This document shows, in pieces, positions 9,137 to 17,118 of a DNA stretch of 64,000 bases. The notes under the pieces were generated by a model. It searched no databases and was not told where the DNA came from. It worked only from the letters and a program-made list of their open reading frames with translations. The stretch comes from Sphingomonadales bacterium Ga0077531 (GTDB lineage: Bacteria; Pseudomonadota; Alphaproteobacteria; Sphingomonadales; Sphingomonadaceae), in assembly GCA_001464915.1 (NCBI GenBank), contig LNED01000022.1, forward strand, positions 211,256 to 275,255, given 5' to 3'. The first letter of the stretch is position 1. Each line of letters starts with the position of its first letter. A program made the translations under genes and the position numbers.

Positions 9137-10495
9137 TCAGAACCGATACGGCACTCTCACCCCGACGACCATGTCAGGGCTATCATCGGTAAGTCCGATG
9201 CCCACCGTCGTGACCAGAGAGATGTTCTGCCCAAGCGTAAAGGTCGCGCCCAGATTGACCAGTGCGATGTTGGCCTGACTGCCGATCACACGCTGGAAAT
9301 CTTCAGCCGTATCCAGCTTGAGCCGCGACCGTTCGACCAGGCGCTGCGAATACGACATCGAGATGCTGGAACTTTCGTTCAATGCATAGGCAAGCCCTGC
9401 GCCGAATTGCAACGCATTGCCGATTGCAACCCGGCCGGGTTGCTCGCCGGGGTTTTCATCAATGTCGGCAAAGCCCCGTTCGAAATTGCGGAAGTAATTG
9501 ATGCTGCCAAACACGACCATCGGATCGATGGTCTTGAGAGCCGAAACGCCAAGCGATGCACCCCACACGCCGCTGCCAGTCGCCAGCGCCTGCGGCACTT
9601 GCAGATTGCCTTCGCTGCCCTCAACCTCGACAAAATCGATCCCGAACGGTTCCCGGCCCGTCGGCGGCTTCACCCGCGCACTGACCACGATGTTGGGGCG
9701 GCGCGCGGTTTCGGCCAGCACCTGATAGCTGGCGCCGAAACTGATATCGCCCAGTCCCTGATCGCTGACCCGTGTTTCGACCGGTTGATTGGCGGCACCG
9801 CCTGCACCGCCGCTGCGAAAGTTCGATGTGCGATACAGGAACGGAATGCTGGCATCGATAAACAGGCTGTCGCTGACGCCATACCGCAGCGTTAGGTCCG
9901 ACGTGAAGATATCGGCGTCCACTTCGTCGATGCTGATCGTGCCGAGGAAAATCGCGTCCAGCGCCAGAAACCCGTCAAGGTTGATCCGGGCATCGCCGAA
10001 ATGCGAATAGCCGAACGAAAATTCCGCGCCAAAGCGGCTGCGTTGGGTGCCCTGTTGCTGCTGCACGATATCCTGCACAGCCTCGGTCGGGTCGGGCGCT
10101 TTCTGCACCGGATCTTCGCCGGATGGCTGGTCTGGCTTCACATCTTGAATGGCCGCAAAGCCGCCTGACTTTTCGAGCGGATATGACGGCGGATCTTGCC
10201 GGAACTGGTCAAGCGCAGGGTTGAGGGTCATCGCGCGGCTGGTTGGTTCTGCAAACCGCCCGCGGATGGTCACCGCCTCGTCAAGCGTGATTGGTTGAAC
10301 ATCAAGCCGTAGCAGCCGATCCTCAAGCGCTTTGAGCCGGGCGTTGCTTTCAGCCTCGCGCGCCTGCAATTCCGCCACCTCAGCCCTTAGCGCCTCGATT
10401 TCGGCGTCACGTTCCTGCGCTTGGGCGGCGCTGGGCATAACAATCAATGCGGCGCTCCCCAACGCCAAAGCCCGGATCAGACGTTGCTCAATCAT
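9137..10495 (-). CDS. FapF-like outer-membrane amyloid secretion pore
   Basis: Outer-membrane protein of 452 aa. In order it shows a signal peptide ending AAQAQ (about residue 27), a heptad coiled coil (ERDAEIEALRAEVAELQAREAESNARLKALEDRL, residues 28-61), a polar linker to about 150, and a beta-barrel of alternating strands ending in the terminal Phe of VRVPYRF. Pseudomonas FapF has this architecture (coiled coil, plug, barrel) and exports amyloid subunits. It is the last gene of a seven-gene operon in fap order and has a GGGAGGG ribosome site. Recognition is by architecture and position, not by database search. A generic porin-like transporter is the alternative. Confidence 0.7.
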   Translation of the reverse strand: MIEQRLIRALALGSAALIVMPSAAQAQERDAEIEALRAEVAELQAREAESNARLKALEDRLLRLDVQPITLDEAVTIRGRFAEPTSRAMTLNPALDQFRQDPPSYPLEKSGGFAAIQDVKPDQPSGEDPVQKAPDPTEAVQDIVQQQQGTQRSRFGAEFSFGYSHFGDARINLDGFLALDAIFLGTISIDEVDADIFTSDLTLRYGVSDSLFIDASIPFLYRTSNFRSGGAGGAANQPVETRVSDQGLGDISFGASYQVLAETARRPNIVVSARVKPPTGREPFGIDFVEVEGSEGNLQVPQALATGSGVWGASLGVSALKTIDPMVVFGSINYFRNFERGFADIDENPGEQPGRVAIGNALQFGAGLAYALNESSSISMSYSQRLVERSRLKLDTAEDFQRVIGSQANIALVNLGATFTLGQNISLVTTVGIGLTDDSPDMVVGVRVPYRF

Positions 10496-10543
10496 AGCCT
10501 TCCCTCCCTTACAAGGCGACCCGCATCATCGACGCTGCCCGTG

Positions 10544-11167
10544 TTACGGGTTCAGCAAAGTCCACAGGGTTGCCGGATCCGGCACGCCTGTTTCGTAAAG
10601 ATTGGCGCTGCGTTGAAACGCGCGCAAAGCATCGCGCATCTGGGGCGAATAGACGCCGTCTTCTTCGCCGCGATAAAGCCCGCGCGCGCCAAGGGCTGCC
10701 TGCGCGCGTTTGAGGATCGTCTGATAGACAAACGCCCGGTTCTCACCCGTGCCAACCTCGATCAGCGGCGAAAAATCGGCAATGCGAACGGGCCGGAACG
10801 CGCCCACCATCTTTTGCACCACGGACACGATGATATCGTCAGGATGTTCCGAACAATGCTTGTCGAGGATCAGGTCGAAGGCGGCGGCATTGTGCCACGG
10901 CGACAGATCGAAAGTGTTGGGTTCATACCGGTTGGCCGCGCTCAGATACCCTTCGACAAAGCCGATCAGGCGCTGATACTCTGCTGATCCCTTGTCGGCG
11001 CGCGCCGCCGTGAATGCAGCGCAATCGAGCCTGCCCGATCCTTCGACAGCGAATTGCTTGCTGGTGTTGTCGGCGCTGGCCGGAACGCTGGCTGCCACAG
11101 CCAGCGCCGCTGCCGCCGCGCTGAAAGCTGCGAACCGAGCGTGCTTTGATCTGCCCCCAATGCGCAT
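10544..11167 (-). CDS. Secreted peptidoglycan-binding-like protein in fap operon
   Basis: A 207-aa product with a signal peptide (AAAAALAVAASVPASADN). The middle region has Cys residues (LDCAAF, DKHCSEHPDD), and the C-terminal segment GLYRGEEDGVYSPQMRDALRAFQRSANLYETGVPDPATLWTLL (about 163-205) matches the PG_binding_1 fold with its F-Q-R-S-A pattern. It starts two bases after the upstream stop and lies before the FapF-like gene. It has no counterpart in the six-gene Pseudomonas fap operon, so it may anchor the fibre machinery to the cell wall. That role is inferred. Confidence 0.65.
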   Translation of the reverse strand: MRIGGRSKHARFAAFSAAAAALAVAASVPASADNTSKQFAVEGSGRLDCAAFTAARADKGSAEYQRLIGFVEGYLSAANRYEPNTFDLSPWHNAAAFDLILDKHCSEHPDDIIVSVVQKMVGAFRPVRIADFSPLIEVGTGENRAFVYQTILKRAQAALGARGLYRGEEDGVYSPQMRDALRAFQRSANLYETGVPDPATLWTLLNP

Positions 11168-11169
11168 GA

Positions 11170-12033
11170 TCAGAACCCGTGGCCCTTCATCGCCGACAAC
11201 GCCTCTGTCGCGCGAACCGCATCAAATCCTGCGCCGGTCATATCAGTGCCGATGATGATCGCGCTGGTGTTGAGCACGGTGTTGCCGTCGCTGTTGATCA
11301 TCGATTGCTGCAACAACCGCCCGAAATCGCCGCCAATATTCTGCAAGGCTGTATCGCCGCCTTGATTGCCGGACAGCGCCAAGCCAAGCTCATTGGGGCC
11401 GAGGCGGAATTGCAGCTCATCGCCATCGGCAAAGCTGAACCCGGTGCTGGCATCGATCGCCGTCAGGCTCGATCCGTCAAACCGTGCAATCTGCGACGTC
11501 GGGACCAGCGCGATCTGCAAGCTGTTGCGCGCAGAGTTGTCGGCGCCTGCAATGACATTGGCCTGCGCCGCGCCTTGCGTTGTGCCGAGCCCGCCCACCG
11601 GCAACACCTGCTGCGCCGTGAACAGCGGCGTGTAGCCGCTGTGGCTGTCCGTCACGTCCATCGCTGGATCGCCTTCACGCAGCCAGCCGATCATCAGCTG
11701 CGGGACAGGATTTCCGTCGGAGCCCGAATTGAGGAAATCGACGTTGAACACCAACCGGGCGACGGTGGTGATGCCGTTTTCATCCTGCCAACTGGTCAGC
11801 ATTGAAATGCCGAAATACGAAATCGAATCCGGCCGGATGAATTTTCCTCGAATGCCTTCCAGCTCCGCATCAGGGATCGGAGCGCCCAATTGCGCAAGCC
11901 CTTGCGCTGCCAGAAGGCCGCGCTCCTGACCGTTTGCGGAAACCGGCACGATGACCATCGCAGCCGCGCCAACCACGGCAAGGATTGAACCTGTGCATCT
12001 GCGGATGGGGCCGGGGTTTGGTGATGTTTTCAT
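11170..12033 (-). CDS. Secreted protein at the fapE position
   Basis: A 287-aa exported protein of unknown fold with a signal peptide ending PVSANGQ. The body contains GKFIRPDSISYFGISMLTSWQDENG and a C-terminal segment ending in NTVLNTSAIIIGTDMTGAGFDAVRATEAL. The track begins at a TTG at 12072, but ATG at 12033 has a strong GAGGAGG five bases upstream, so it is preferred. It sits ten bases after the C39 peptidase gene, the place of fapE in Pseudomonas. I do not recognise it by sequence; the name rests on position only. Confidence 0.6.
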   Translation of the reverse strand: MKTSPNPGPIRRCTGSILAVVGAAAMVIVPVSANGQERGLLAAQGLAQLGAPIPDAELEGIRGKFIRPDSISYFGISMLTSWQDENGITTVARLVFNVDFLNSGSDGNPVPQLMIGWLREGDPAMDVTDSHSGYTPLFTAQQVLPVGGLGTTQGAAQANVIAGADNSARNSLQIALVPTSQIARFDGSSLTAIDASTGFSFADGDELQFRLGPNELGLALSGNQGGDTALQNIGGDFGRLLQQSMINSDGNTVLNTSAIIIGTDMTGAGFDAVRATEALSAMKGHGF

Positions 12034-12043
12034 GGCATCCTCC

Positions 12044-12781
12044 TCAAAACGAAAAATCGTAACCGGGCGCAAAGCCGAACTCGGCGGCTTGGGCGGCCGG
12101 AAGGCTCGCGGTTGTTCGCAGCAATTGCCGGGCAGAAAGCGGTGAAGGCGGATCGATCAGGACGTTGTCCGGATCGTAGTTCGCGCCGATCACCACAAAC
12201 GCGATATTGTTCCACGCCTGTTCAAACTGCGCCCGCGTCATCGTACGATTGCCCAGCGCTGGATCGCCAATTGCGATCTGATCGCCGAATACCTTGCGGA
12301 CGACGACGAAGTGTTTGTATCCCCGCACGTCGATCAACACGATCACCGGGATATTAAGCTGGGCCAAGGCCGGATAGTCGATCCGGTATCCTTCGGCGTT
12401 CAAACCTACGGATTGCGCGTAGGTTTTCATATCCAGCAGCGAAAATCCCTTCTGCCGCACAGTATCGGGATCAGCGACCTTCAGCATGTTGACCAGCACC
12501 TGGCGCTCGGTCGTCTGATAGCCATAAGCGCCGTTGAATATCGTCGCCATGACGGCGGCTCCGCAGCTGAAATCTGTCTGCTGACGGACGAGATCCTCGA
12601 ATTTCATCGCCTTCCAACTGACCGGGCGCGCGCTCAGCGTCGGCGCTCCGTTGACCAATTGTCCCAGCCATACCGGCGTCTTTTCAGCCGGCGCGTTCGC
12701 ACACCCGGCCAGCGCAAATGCAGCCGTAAGCGACAGCACGACTGCACGTGGGTTTGACCGGAAGGCGTGATTATGAAACAC
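12044..12781 (-). CDS. C39-family peptidase lipoprotein, FapD-like
   Basis: A 245-aa predicted lipoprotein: the signal segment RAVVLSLTAAFALAGC has a lipobox, followed by a papain-like C39 domain with QQTDFSCGAAVMATIFNGAYG (Cys about residue 76) and the His motif GYKHFVVVRKV and Asp in IAIGDPALGNRTM. These match bacteriocin-type C39 peptidases and FapD, thought to process or license amyloid export. The track ORF runs to 12979, but that part overlaps the amyloid gene. GTG at 12781 leads directly into the signal peptide and is preferred. Confidence 0.75.
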   Translation of the reverse strand: MFHNHAFRSNPRAVVLSLTAAFALAGCANAPAEKTPVWLGQLVNGAPTLSARPVSWKAMKFEDLVRQQTDFSCGAAVMATIFNGAYGYQTTERQVLVNMLKVADPDTVRQKGFSLLDMKTYAQSVGLNAEGYRIDYPALAQLNIPVIVLIDVRGYKHFVVVRKVFGDQIAIGDPALGNRTMTRAQFEQAWNNIAFVVIGANYDPDNVLIDPPSPLSARQLLRTTASLPAAQAAEFGFAPGYDFSF

Positions 12782-12867
12782 CGAATGGACTACCTTTGCT
12801 TCGGGTAGAGGGCAGCTGCACTGACCATCAGCGCAGCGTTTCCGTAGTCGCAATGCGACGGGGGATT

Positions 12868-12902
12868 GGGGAGGAAGAGTGTAAGGGACTCTCTTCCTCC
12901 CC
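12868..12902 (-). promoter_or_regulatory. 12-bp perfect hairpin between fapC-like and fapD-like genes
   Basis: GGGGAGGAAGAG (12868-12879) and CTCTTCCTCCCC (12891-12902) are exact inverted repeats around an 11-base loop, about 18 bases after the amyloid gene stop. On the minus strand it is followed by AATCCCCC, not a T tract. It could be a partial terminator or a 3'-end stabiliser giving excess subunit mRNA over the secretion genes. Confidence 0.6.
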
Positions 12903-12920
12903 GCCCGACGACGACGCGCG

Positions 12921-13961
12921 TTAGCTGGGGTCGCCACCACCGCCATTGCCGTCAGGAGCACCACCCTGTGACGCAGCAATCGTCAGCGAATTGAGCTGCT
13001 GATTGCCGACACCAGCCGCCATATTCACGCCGATATTGCCGGACGCACCCGACACATCGAGGCCGCTGATCGAGTTGATGCTATCCTGTTGCTCGACACC
13101 GCTCAGCAGCGCCGTCTGGATCAGCCCGGCATTGGCCTCTGCCAGATCGGCGTTGGAAGCCGTTGCCAGCGTCAGCAGGTTGGCCTGCTGATTCAGGCTG
13201 CCCGTTGCAACGTTGACACCGATGTTGCCCGAACCGGTGATGGTTGCGCCCAACACCGTGTTGCGATCGCGGAAATTGTTGCTTCCGCCACCTTCTTCGG
13301 GATCATCTTCGTTAAGCACATCGCCCGGCGTTGCGAACTGGCGAACACCGATCAACGATTGCAGACCGGTGGTGGACGCTTCTGCCCAACCGCCCGAAGC
13401 CTCGTCGTTGCTGTCTTCCGACACCGCGATCGAAGCGCTGTTCATCTGCATGTTGAAGTAACCTGCCGCCAGGTTGACCCCGACATTGCCCGACGAATCC
13501 ACGTTGAACGTGTCCACCGTGTTGACGATCGGAGCAAAGAACCCGGCCCGGATCTGAGGTTGCACCACGCCGTCGGTCAGATTGTCGTTCGGGTTCTGAC
13601 CAGCTTCGCTGACGCCGGGGCCAAAGACCTCGTCGACGAAGCCGTTTTCAGCGTTCAGCTCGTTTTCTTCACGATAGTTGACGACGACACCGGTCAGGAA
13701 CTGCTTGGCGTCAGTCACAGCGACAGCCGAACTGTCCACTGCGATATCGCCGTCCAAGGTAACGGTACCGCGCAGGGCAACGTCCTTGTTGTAGGTGATA
13801 TCGGTCGTGATGCTGGTGTCGATGTTGTTGGCATACCGCAGATCGACCTCAACGCTCGAACGGCCATCAGCGCCGCCTTCATCGTCGTCCTGACTGGCCA
13901 TTGCGGGCATGGCAAACGCCAGCGCCGAGACTGCCACAGCAGTTAACATTGCAGTTTTCAT
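12921..13961 (-). CDS. Three-repeat amyloid fibre subunit, FapC-like
   Basis: A 346-aa secreted protein with a signal peptide ending AMPAMASQ. Three copies of the motif SGN-h-GVN-h-A-x-G-x-x-N-x-Q-x-N occur near residues 157-181 (SSGNVGVNLAAGYFNMQMN), 243-268 (GSGNIGVNVATGSLNQQAN) and 306-331 (ASGNIGVNMAAGVGNQQLN). They are separated by linkers of about 65 and 40 residues. Three imperfect GVNxAAGxxNQQxN repeats with linkers are the hallmark of Pseudomonas FapC. The C-terminus is Gly-rich (GGAPDGNGGGGDPS). GGAG eight bases before ATG 13961 fixes the start. It would be the main fibre component; no Cys is present. Confidence 0.78.
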   Translation of the reverse strand: MKTAMLTAVAVSALAFAMPAMASQDDDEGGADGRSSVEVDLRYANNIDTSITTDITYNKDVALRGTVTLDGDIAVDSSAVAVTDAKQFLTGVVVNYREENELNAENGFVDEVFGPGVSEAGQNPNDNLTDGVVQPQIRAGFFAPIVNTVDTFNVDSSGNVGVNLAAGYFNMQMNSASIAVSEDSNDEASGGWAEASTTGLQSLIGVRQFATPGDVLNEDDPEEGGGSNNFRDRNTVLGATITGSGNIGVNVATGSLNQQANLLTLATASNADLAEANAGLIQTALLSGVEQQDSINSISGLDVSGASGNIGVNMAAGVGNQQLNSLTIAASQGGAPDGNGGGGDPS

Positions 13962-13984
13962 AATCCTTACTCCTTTGCTTCGGG

Positions 13985-14599
13985 TTATGGATTTCCCCCG
14001 GCCGAAACGTTCAGCGCGAAGGTATTGGCAGAGGAATTCCTCTCGCCCCCAATCAGGTTGATCTGCACAAGGCCGCTGTTTCCGCCCAAGGCCGTGTCAT
14101 CGACGATGACACTGTCATTGCGCGGATCGAGGCTTTGGGCAGATGGCCCTGACGGTTCCGTTGGAGCGCGCGCCTGGGCGAGCATTAGGTCAGAGACCGC
14201 TCCGAGATTGCCGATGACCAGTGCCGCAAGATTGGCGGACTGGTTCTGGTTGCCGGCGGTGAGGTTGATGCTCACCATCCCGCTGTTATTGGAAAGGGCG
14301 CCGGGCCCGATTGCGATGCTGGTCGCACGGTCTGCCTGGTCGGCATTGGCGATGACCTGCTGCACCGCAATGGCCTGCGAGGCGAAATCGCCGATCGCAA
14401 TCGTCGCAGCAGCGGCCTGCTGGTTTTGCGATCCTGACGCGATGTTGATGGCCAGACGGCCACTATTGCCGCTGCCATCTTCCGCCGCGATGACGACTTC
14501 ATCTTGGGCAGCCGGAAGTTCCTGCGCTTGGCCCGCGCCAGCAGATGCGGTCAACGCAGCCGCGATTGCGATCGCTTTGATGATAGGGCGATGGGTCAT
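13985..14599 (-). CDS. Three-repeat amyloid nucleator subunit, FapB-like
   Basis: A 204-aa secreted protein with a signal peptide ending AGAGQAQ. It has three repeats of the form NSG-x-h-x-INh-x-x-G-x-x-N-x-x-x-N/A near residues 44-70 (NSGRLAINIASGSQNQQ), 104-130 (NSGMVSINLTAGNQNQSAN) and 173-198 (NSGLVQINLIGGERNSSAN). The repeat grammar is shared with the next gene but diverged, as FapB is to FapC. The start overlaps the stop of the preceding gene (ATGA). Proposed role: minor subunit or nucleator. Confidence 0.75.
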   Translation of the reverse strand: MTHRPIIKAIAIAAALTASAGAGQAQELPAAQDEVVIAAEDGSGNSGRLAINIASGSQNQQAAAATIAIGDFASQAIAVQQVIANADQADRATSIAIGPGALSNNSGMVSINLTAGNQNQSANLAALVIGNLGAVSDLMLAQARAPTEPSGPSAQSLDPRNDSVIVDDTALGGNSGLVQINLIGGERNSSANTFALNVSAGGNP

Positions 14600-15099
14600 T
14601 GGCCGTCCCCAAGCACTTTGCCGATCACGCCAAGCGATGACGATAAGGCGTTAAGGCTGCTACCGATCAACCCGCCAACGCCGGTGCCCCCGCTTTCCGC
14701 GCGGGTGAAATCACCATCCGATGTTCGGGAAGACGACAGCGCCGACAGGCCGGTTTGCAGGGCCGATTGTGTGGTGCCGAGGGCTTGGCTCAGCGGCGCT
14801 GATACCGACGCCTGTTCAGCATCACTCAGCGGCTCAAGCCCAACCAGCAAGGAATGCGAAATCAGCGCCGAATGATCGAGCGACACCGTGCTGGCTTCAC
14901 CCTGATCAAATCTGCGAGTGGCGGTGCCATAGGGAACCTCACGGGCAAAAACGAGCTGGCCGGGATGGGTGTCCGCATTCGAGGGATACTCAGCCTCTTG
15001 CGCGCTCAGATGATGAACCGGCCCAAGACCGATTGCCGCGGCTGCGGAGCACGCAATCGCCATCGCGCGGCAAATGCCGCTGGTTCGGTAAAGTCGCAC
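14596..15099 (-). CDS. Secreted protein at the fapA position
   Basis: A 167-aa exported protein, first gene of the amyloid operon. The signal peptide runs to about GPVHHLSAQ and the mature part ends in Ser/Ala/Gly-rich helices (ALSSSRTSDGDFTRAESGGTGVGGLIGSSLNALSSSLG). FapA in Pseudomonas is a small periplasmic chaperone of similar size; sequence similarity could not be tested. The track starts at TTG 15123; GTG at 15099 has an AGGAG seven bases ahead and is preferred. Coupled to the FapB-like gene by ATGA. Confidence 0.6.
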   Translation of the reverse strand: MRLYRTSGICRAMAIACSAAAAIGLGPVHHLSAQEAEYPSNADTHPGQLVFAREVPYGTATRRFDQGEASTVSLDHSALISHSLLVGLEPLSDAEQASVSAPLSQALGTTQSALQTGLSALSSSRTSDGDFTRAESGGTGVGGLIGSSLNALSSSLGVIGKVLGDGQ

Positions 15100-15123
15100 T
15101 TGGCCACTCCTCGCAAAACGCAA

Positions 15124-15338
15124 GATATCGGTGCCAATCCCGCTGCTATGCGGAGATCGTCACGATGATGGATCCGAAGATCCCGCAGCCCGTTTTATGG
15201 TTATGGATTTTTAAGTATGCCGAGTCGGCCCGATTCGCATCGCCCGATTGGATTAGTCAAATCTGACATTAGCAATTTGAACTACAACTTAGATCAAATT
15301 TCAAATCGGCCTTTATGCCGCTGACTATGACAAGGGCC
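15124..15338 (-). promoter_or_regulatory. Leader of the amyloid operon
   Basis: This gap between luxR and the fapA-position gene is much more AT-rich than its surroundings. It contains the inverted repeat AATTTGA (15274-15280) and TCAAATT (15294-15300), plus AGTCAAATCTGAC nearby, plausible operators for the adjacent LuxR-type regulator. No confident -35/-10 pair was assigned. Confidence 0.35.
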
Positions 15339-15992
15339 CTAGTTCAGATGGTACGGCGCAAGACGGTGCCACAGTTCTTCGCGTGAACTGACTTGAAGTT
15401 TGTCATAGCAGTGTCGGATGTGAGCGCGCACGGTGTGAACAGAGATCTCGAGTTCATCTGCGATCTGCTGCGGTACATGCCCGCGTATGAGTTTTTCAAG
15501 CACGAGCACTTCGCTGGGGGTCAGGCCAAATGCCTCTTCCAGATCTGCGAGCACGGTTACAAATTCGTCGTCCGCTACACGCATCGACACCGCAATGGCG
15601 CCCGCAGTGATCCCAGTGGCGGAGATAATGAAATGCCCGTCGCCAGATCGTTTTCGCAGCGTCACCGTTTCAACCGCGCCCACTGCCACATCGAAAATGT
15701 GCCGCAGGCGTTTGTCTGATGACGGCGTGCACGCAAGAGCCAAAGCGTTCTTTAAGGAAAATCCTTCTTCCTGGTCGAAGAACTGTCCGGCGCCCGCGCT
15801 CTGCGCGATCAACTCGCCTTCACGCGAAAGGATCAGCCTGACTCGACCGTCCAACACCTCCCAACAGGAAAGCAAGGGTTCGAAATTGGTCGAAACGTCG
15901 TTGGATGGGGGCCGAGTCTTTGCGTGGCCCGCCGAGTTTTGCCCTAGCGTTCCCACTGTTTCGGGACGCTTTCCAGATACTAAGCTTTTCAT
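15339..15992 (-). CDS. LuxR-family transcriptional regulator
   Basis: A 217-aa DNA-binding regulator. The C-terminal GerE/LuxR helix-turn-helix is clear: LTPSEVLVLEKLIRGHVPQQIADELEISVHTVRAHIRHCYDKLQVSSREEL, roughly residues 155-207. The N-terminal part has a possible PAS-like sensory fold (GRVRLILSREGELIAQSAGAGQFF), but no receiver Asp pocket. ATG at 15992 has GGAG eight bases ahead and is chosen over ATG 16046. It precedes the amyloid operon on the same strand, so it is a candidate local regulator of it. Confidence 0.8.
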   Translation of the reverse strand: MKSLVSGKRPETVGTLGQNSAGHAKTRPPSNDVSTNFEPLLSCWEVLDGRVRLILSREGELIAQSAGAGQFFDQEEGFSLKNALALACTPSSDKRLRHIFDVAVGAVETVTLRKRSGDGHFIISATGITAGAIAVSMRVADDEFVTVLADLEEAFGLTPSEVLVLEKLIRGHVPQQIADELEISVHTVRAHIRHCYDKLQVSSREELWHRLAPYHLN

Positions 15993-16432
15993 GTCGCGTA
16001 CGCTCCCTCGAGCTTCGCGAACACCTGCAAGCGCATACCACAACATGGCGCCTGTGATGTTCGATTAGAACAACCACTTGCTGACCAGTCCGTGTATCAG
16101 GTCCCTTACATCCCGCCACAGATCTTTATAAATTTCTATTCCACTTCCAGCCTCGTTCGCCGTGCGATCACTTTGGCTATCCGAAGATGGTGCCCAAAGA
16201 ATGGCGAACGAACAGGGTGCAAATATATCAACTGACTCAACTTATTGCAAACATTGCTTTTACGAACGCTGCCGCAAGAGGCAGAAGGTTGGATTTGGCC
16301 GATAAGCTGAACGGCGGGCACGCAAGTCCGGGGCCACGAGGAGATGGATAACGGCTTTGGGGAGTGCGAAGGTTAGGCGCGCGTGGCGGGTATTGGGTGG
16401 AAAATCGCCGTTGAAGCGCATAAGGTTTAGTT
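15993..16432. other. 440-base intergenic region, no gene seen
   Basis: This gap between divergent luxR and the lipoprotein gene is low in GC compared with its neighbours. The only track ORFs (for example 16136-16321 minus) have no ribosome site and no recognisable composition. It presumably carries the luxR promoter and that of the plus-strand lipoprotein, but I could not assign them. Confidence 0.4.
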
Positions 16433-16828
16433 ATGCGGCTTCTGGTCTCACTGTTAGCAGTCACATGCGCGTTACCGCTCTTTGCCTGCGGTGGACCGAC
16501 AGCCGGGTCCAAGATTTACGATCGAAGTGGCTCAATCCAAGCCGAAAGTCTTGTCGAATTAGAAGGATCCGTCCTTTCTATTTCTCGCGCCGCGCAAGCT
16601 CCAATCCGTGATACGATGCAAGACCTCGATAATTTGCCAATGTATTTGCTGTCGAATGACGACGTGACGATCTTGGTGAAACATAAGGCATTCGGCGAAC
16701 CGTGCGACTGGAGCAAGAGATGCGATTGGGAATATAGCCTCTCGTCCACCAACGCCTCTCTAGATCAGGCTGCTCAGCGGAAGGTGGTAGATCAATCCTT
16801 TGCCGTGCTTTCTCAGCTGAAATTCTAG
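16433..16828 (+). CDS. Small predicted lipoprotein, function unknown
   Basis: A 131-aa product with a lipoprotein signal (LLVSLLAVTCALPLFACGG; lipobox Cys at residue 19). The mature part contains two further Cys close together (GEPCDWSKRCDWEYSL), which may form a disulfide. AAGG seven bases before ATG 16433 supports translation. Codon use is less GC-biased than in the flanking bch genes, hinting at later acquisition. No family recognised. Confidence 0.6.
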   Translation: MRLLVSLLAVTCALPLFACGGPTAGSKIYDRSGSIQAESLVELEGSVLSISRAAQAPIRDTMQDLDNLPMYLLSNDDVTILVKHKAFGEPCDWSKRCDWEYSLSSTNASLDQAAQRKVVDQSFAVLSQLKF

Positions 16829-16920
16829 TGCCCATATCGCTTACACCGATATCCGCTATGGGGTCGCTAACTGAAGGGCAGCTTTTTTATTGGCTCGAAC
16901 AGGAGGGGACATTGCCCCCC

Positions 16921-17085
16921 TTAAGCAGCAGGCGGCCCGCCCTCATTTTCCGCCGCTGCCTTCGCTGCGTTCTCCGCGCGTGTCTTCTTGAGCAGGCGGT
17001 CGGTTTTCCAGAATTGCCACACGCCAAAACCGATGGCGATGCCGTAGAACAGCACGATTTCGATCCAGCCCATATTGCCCATCAT
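16921..17085 (-). CDS. 54-aa single-span membrane protein downstream of bchO
   Basis: Not in the ORF track because it is short. The product starts MMGNMGWIEIVLFYGIAIGFGVWQFW and continues KTDRLLKKTRAENAAKAAAENEGG: one hydrophobic segment, then a basic and charged tail. GGAG lies just ahead of the ATG at 17085. It begins 33 bases after bchO and reads the same way, so it is probably the last gene of bchI-bchD-bchO. It could be a small accessory of Mg-chelatase or pigment-complex assembly; function unknown. Confidence 0.65.
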   Translation of the reverse strand: MMGNMGWIEIVLFYGIAIGFGVWQFWKTDRLLKKTRAENAAKAAAENEGGPPAA

Positions 17086-17118
17086 CGTCTCCGTAGCGCG
17101 GCTTAGCGTGACTGGGGT

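Noticed and set aside
12782-12979. N-terminal extension of the C39 peptidase ORF
   Set aside because: It overlaps the end of the FapC-like gene and is Arg-rich; the GTG at 12781 leads straight into a lipoprotein signal.
9137-15099. Curli (csg) system as the identity of the amyloid locus
   Set aside because: No CsgG-like secretion protein; the C39 peptidase, coiled-coil barrel and GVNxAAGxxNQQ repeats fit Fap instead.
15120-15136. Sigma54-like TGGCAC...TTGC upstream of the fapA-position gene
   Set aside because: The spacer is two bases too long, and transcription would begin at or inside the ribosome-binding site.
16136-16321. 61-aa minus-strand ORF in the luxR-lipoprotein gap
   Set aside because: No ribosome site, no hydrophobic or domain pattern; treated as chance.
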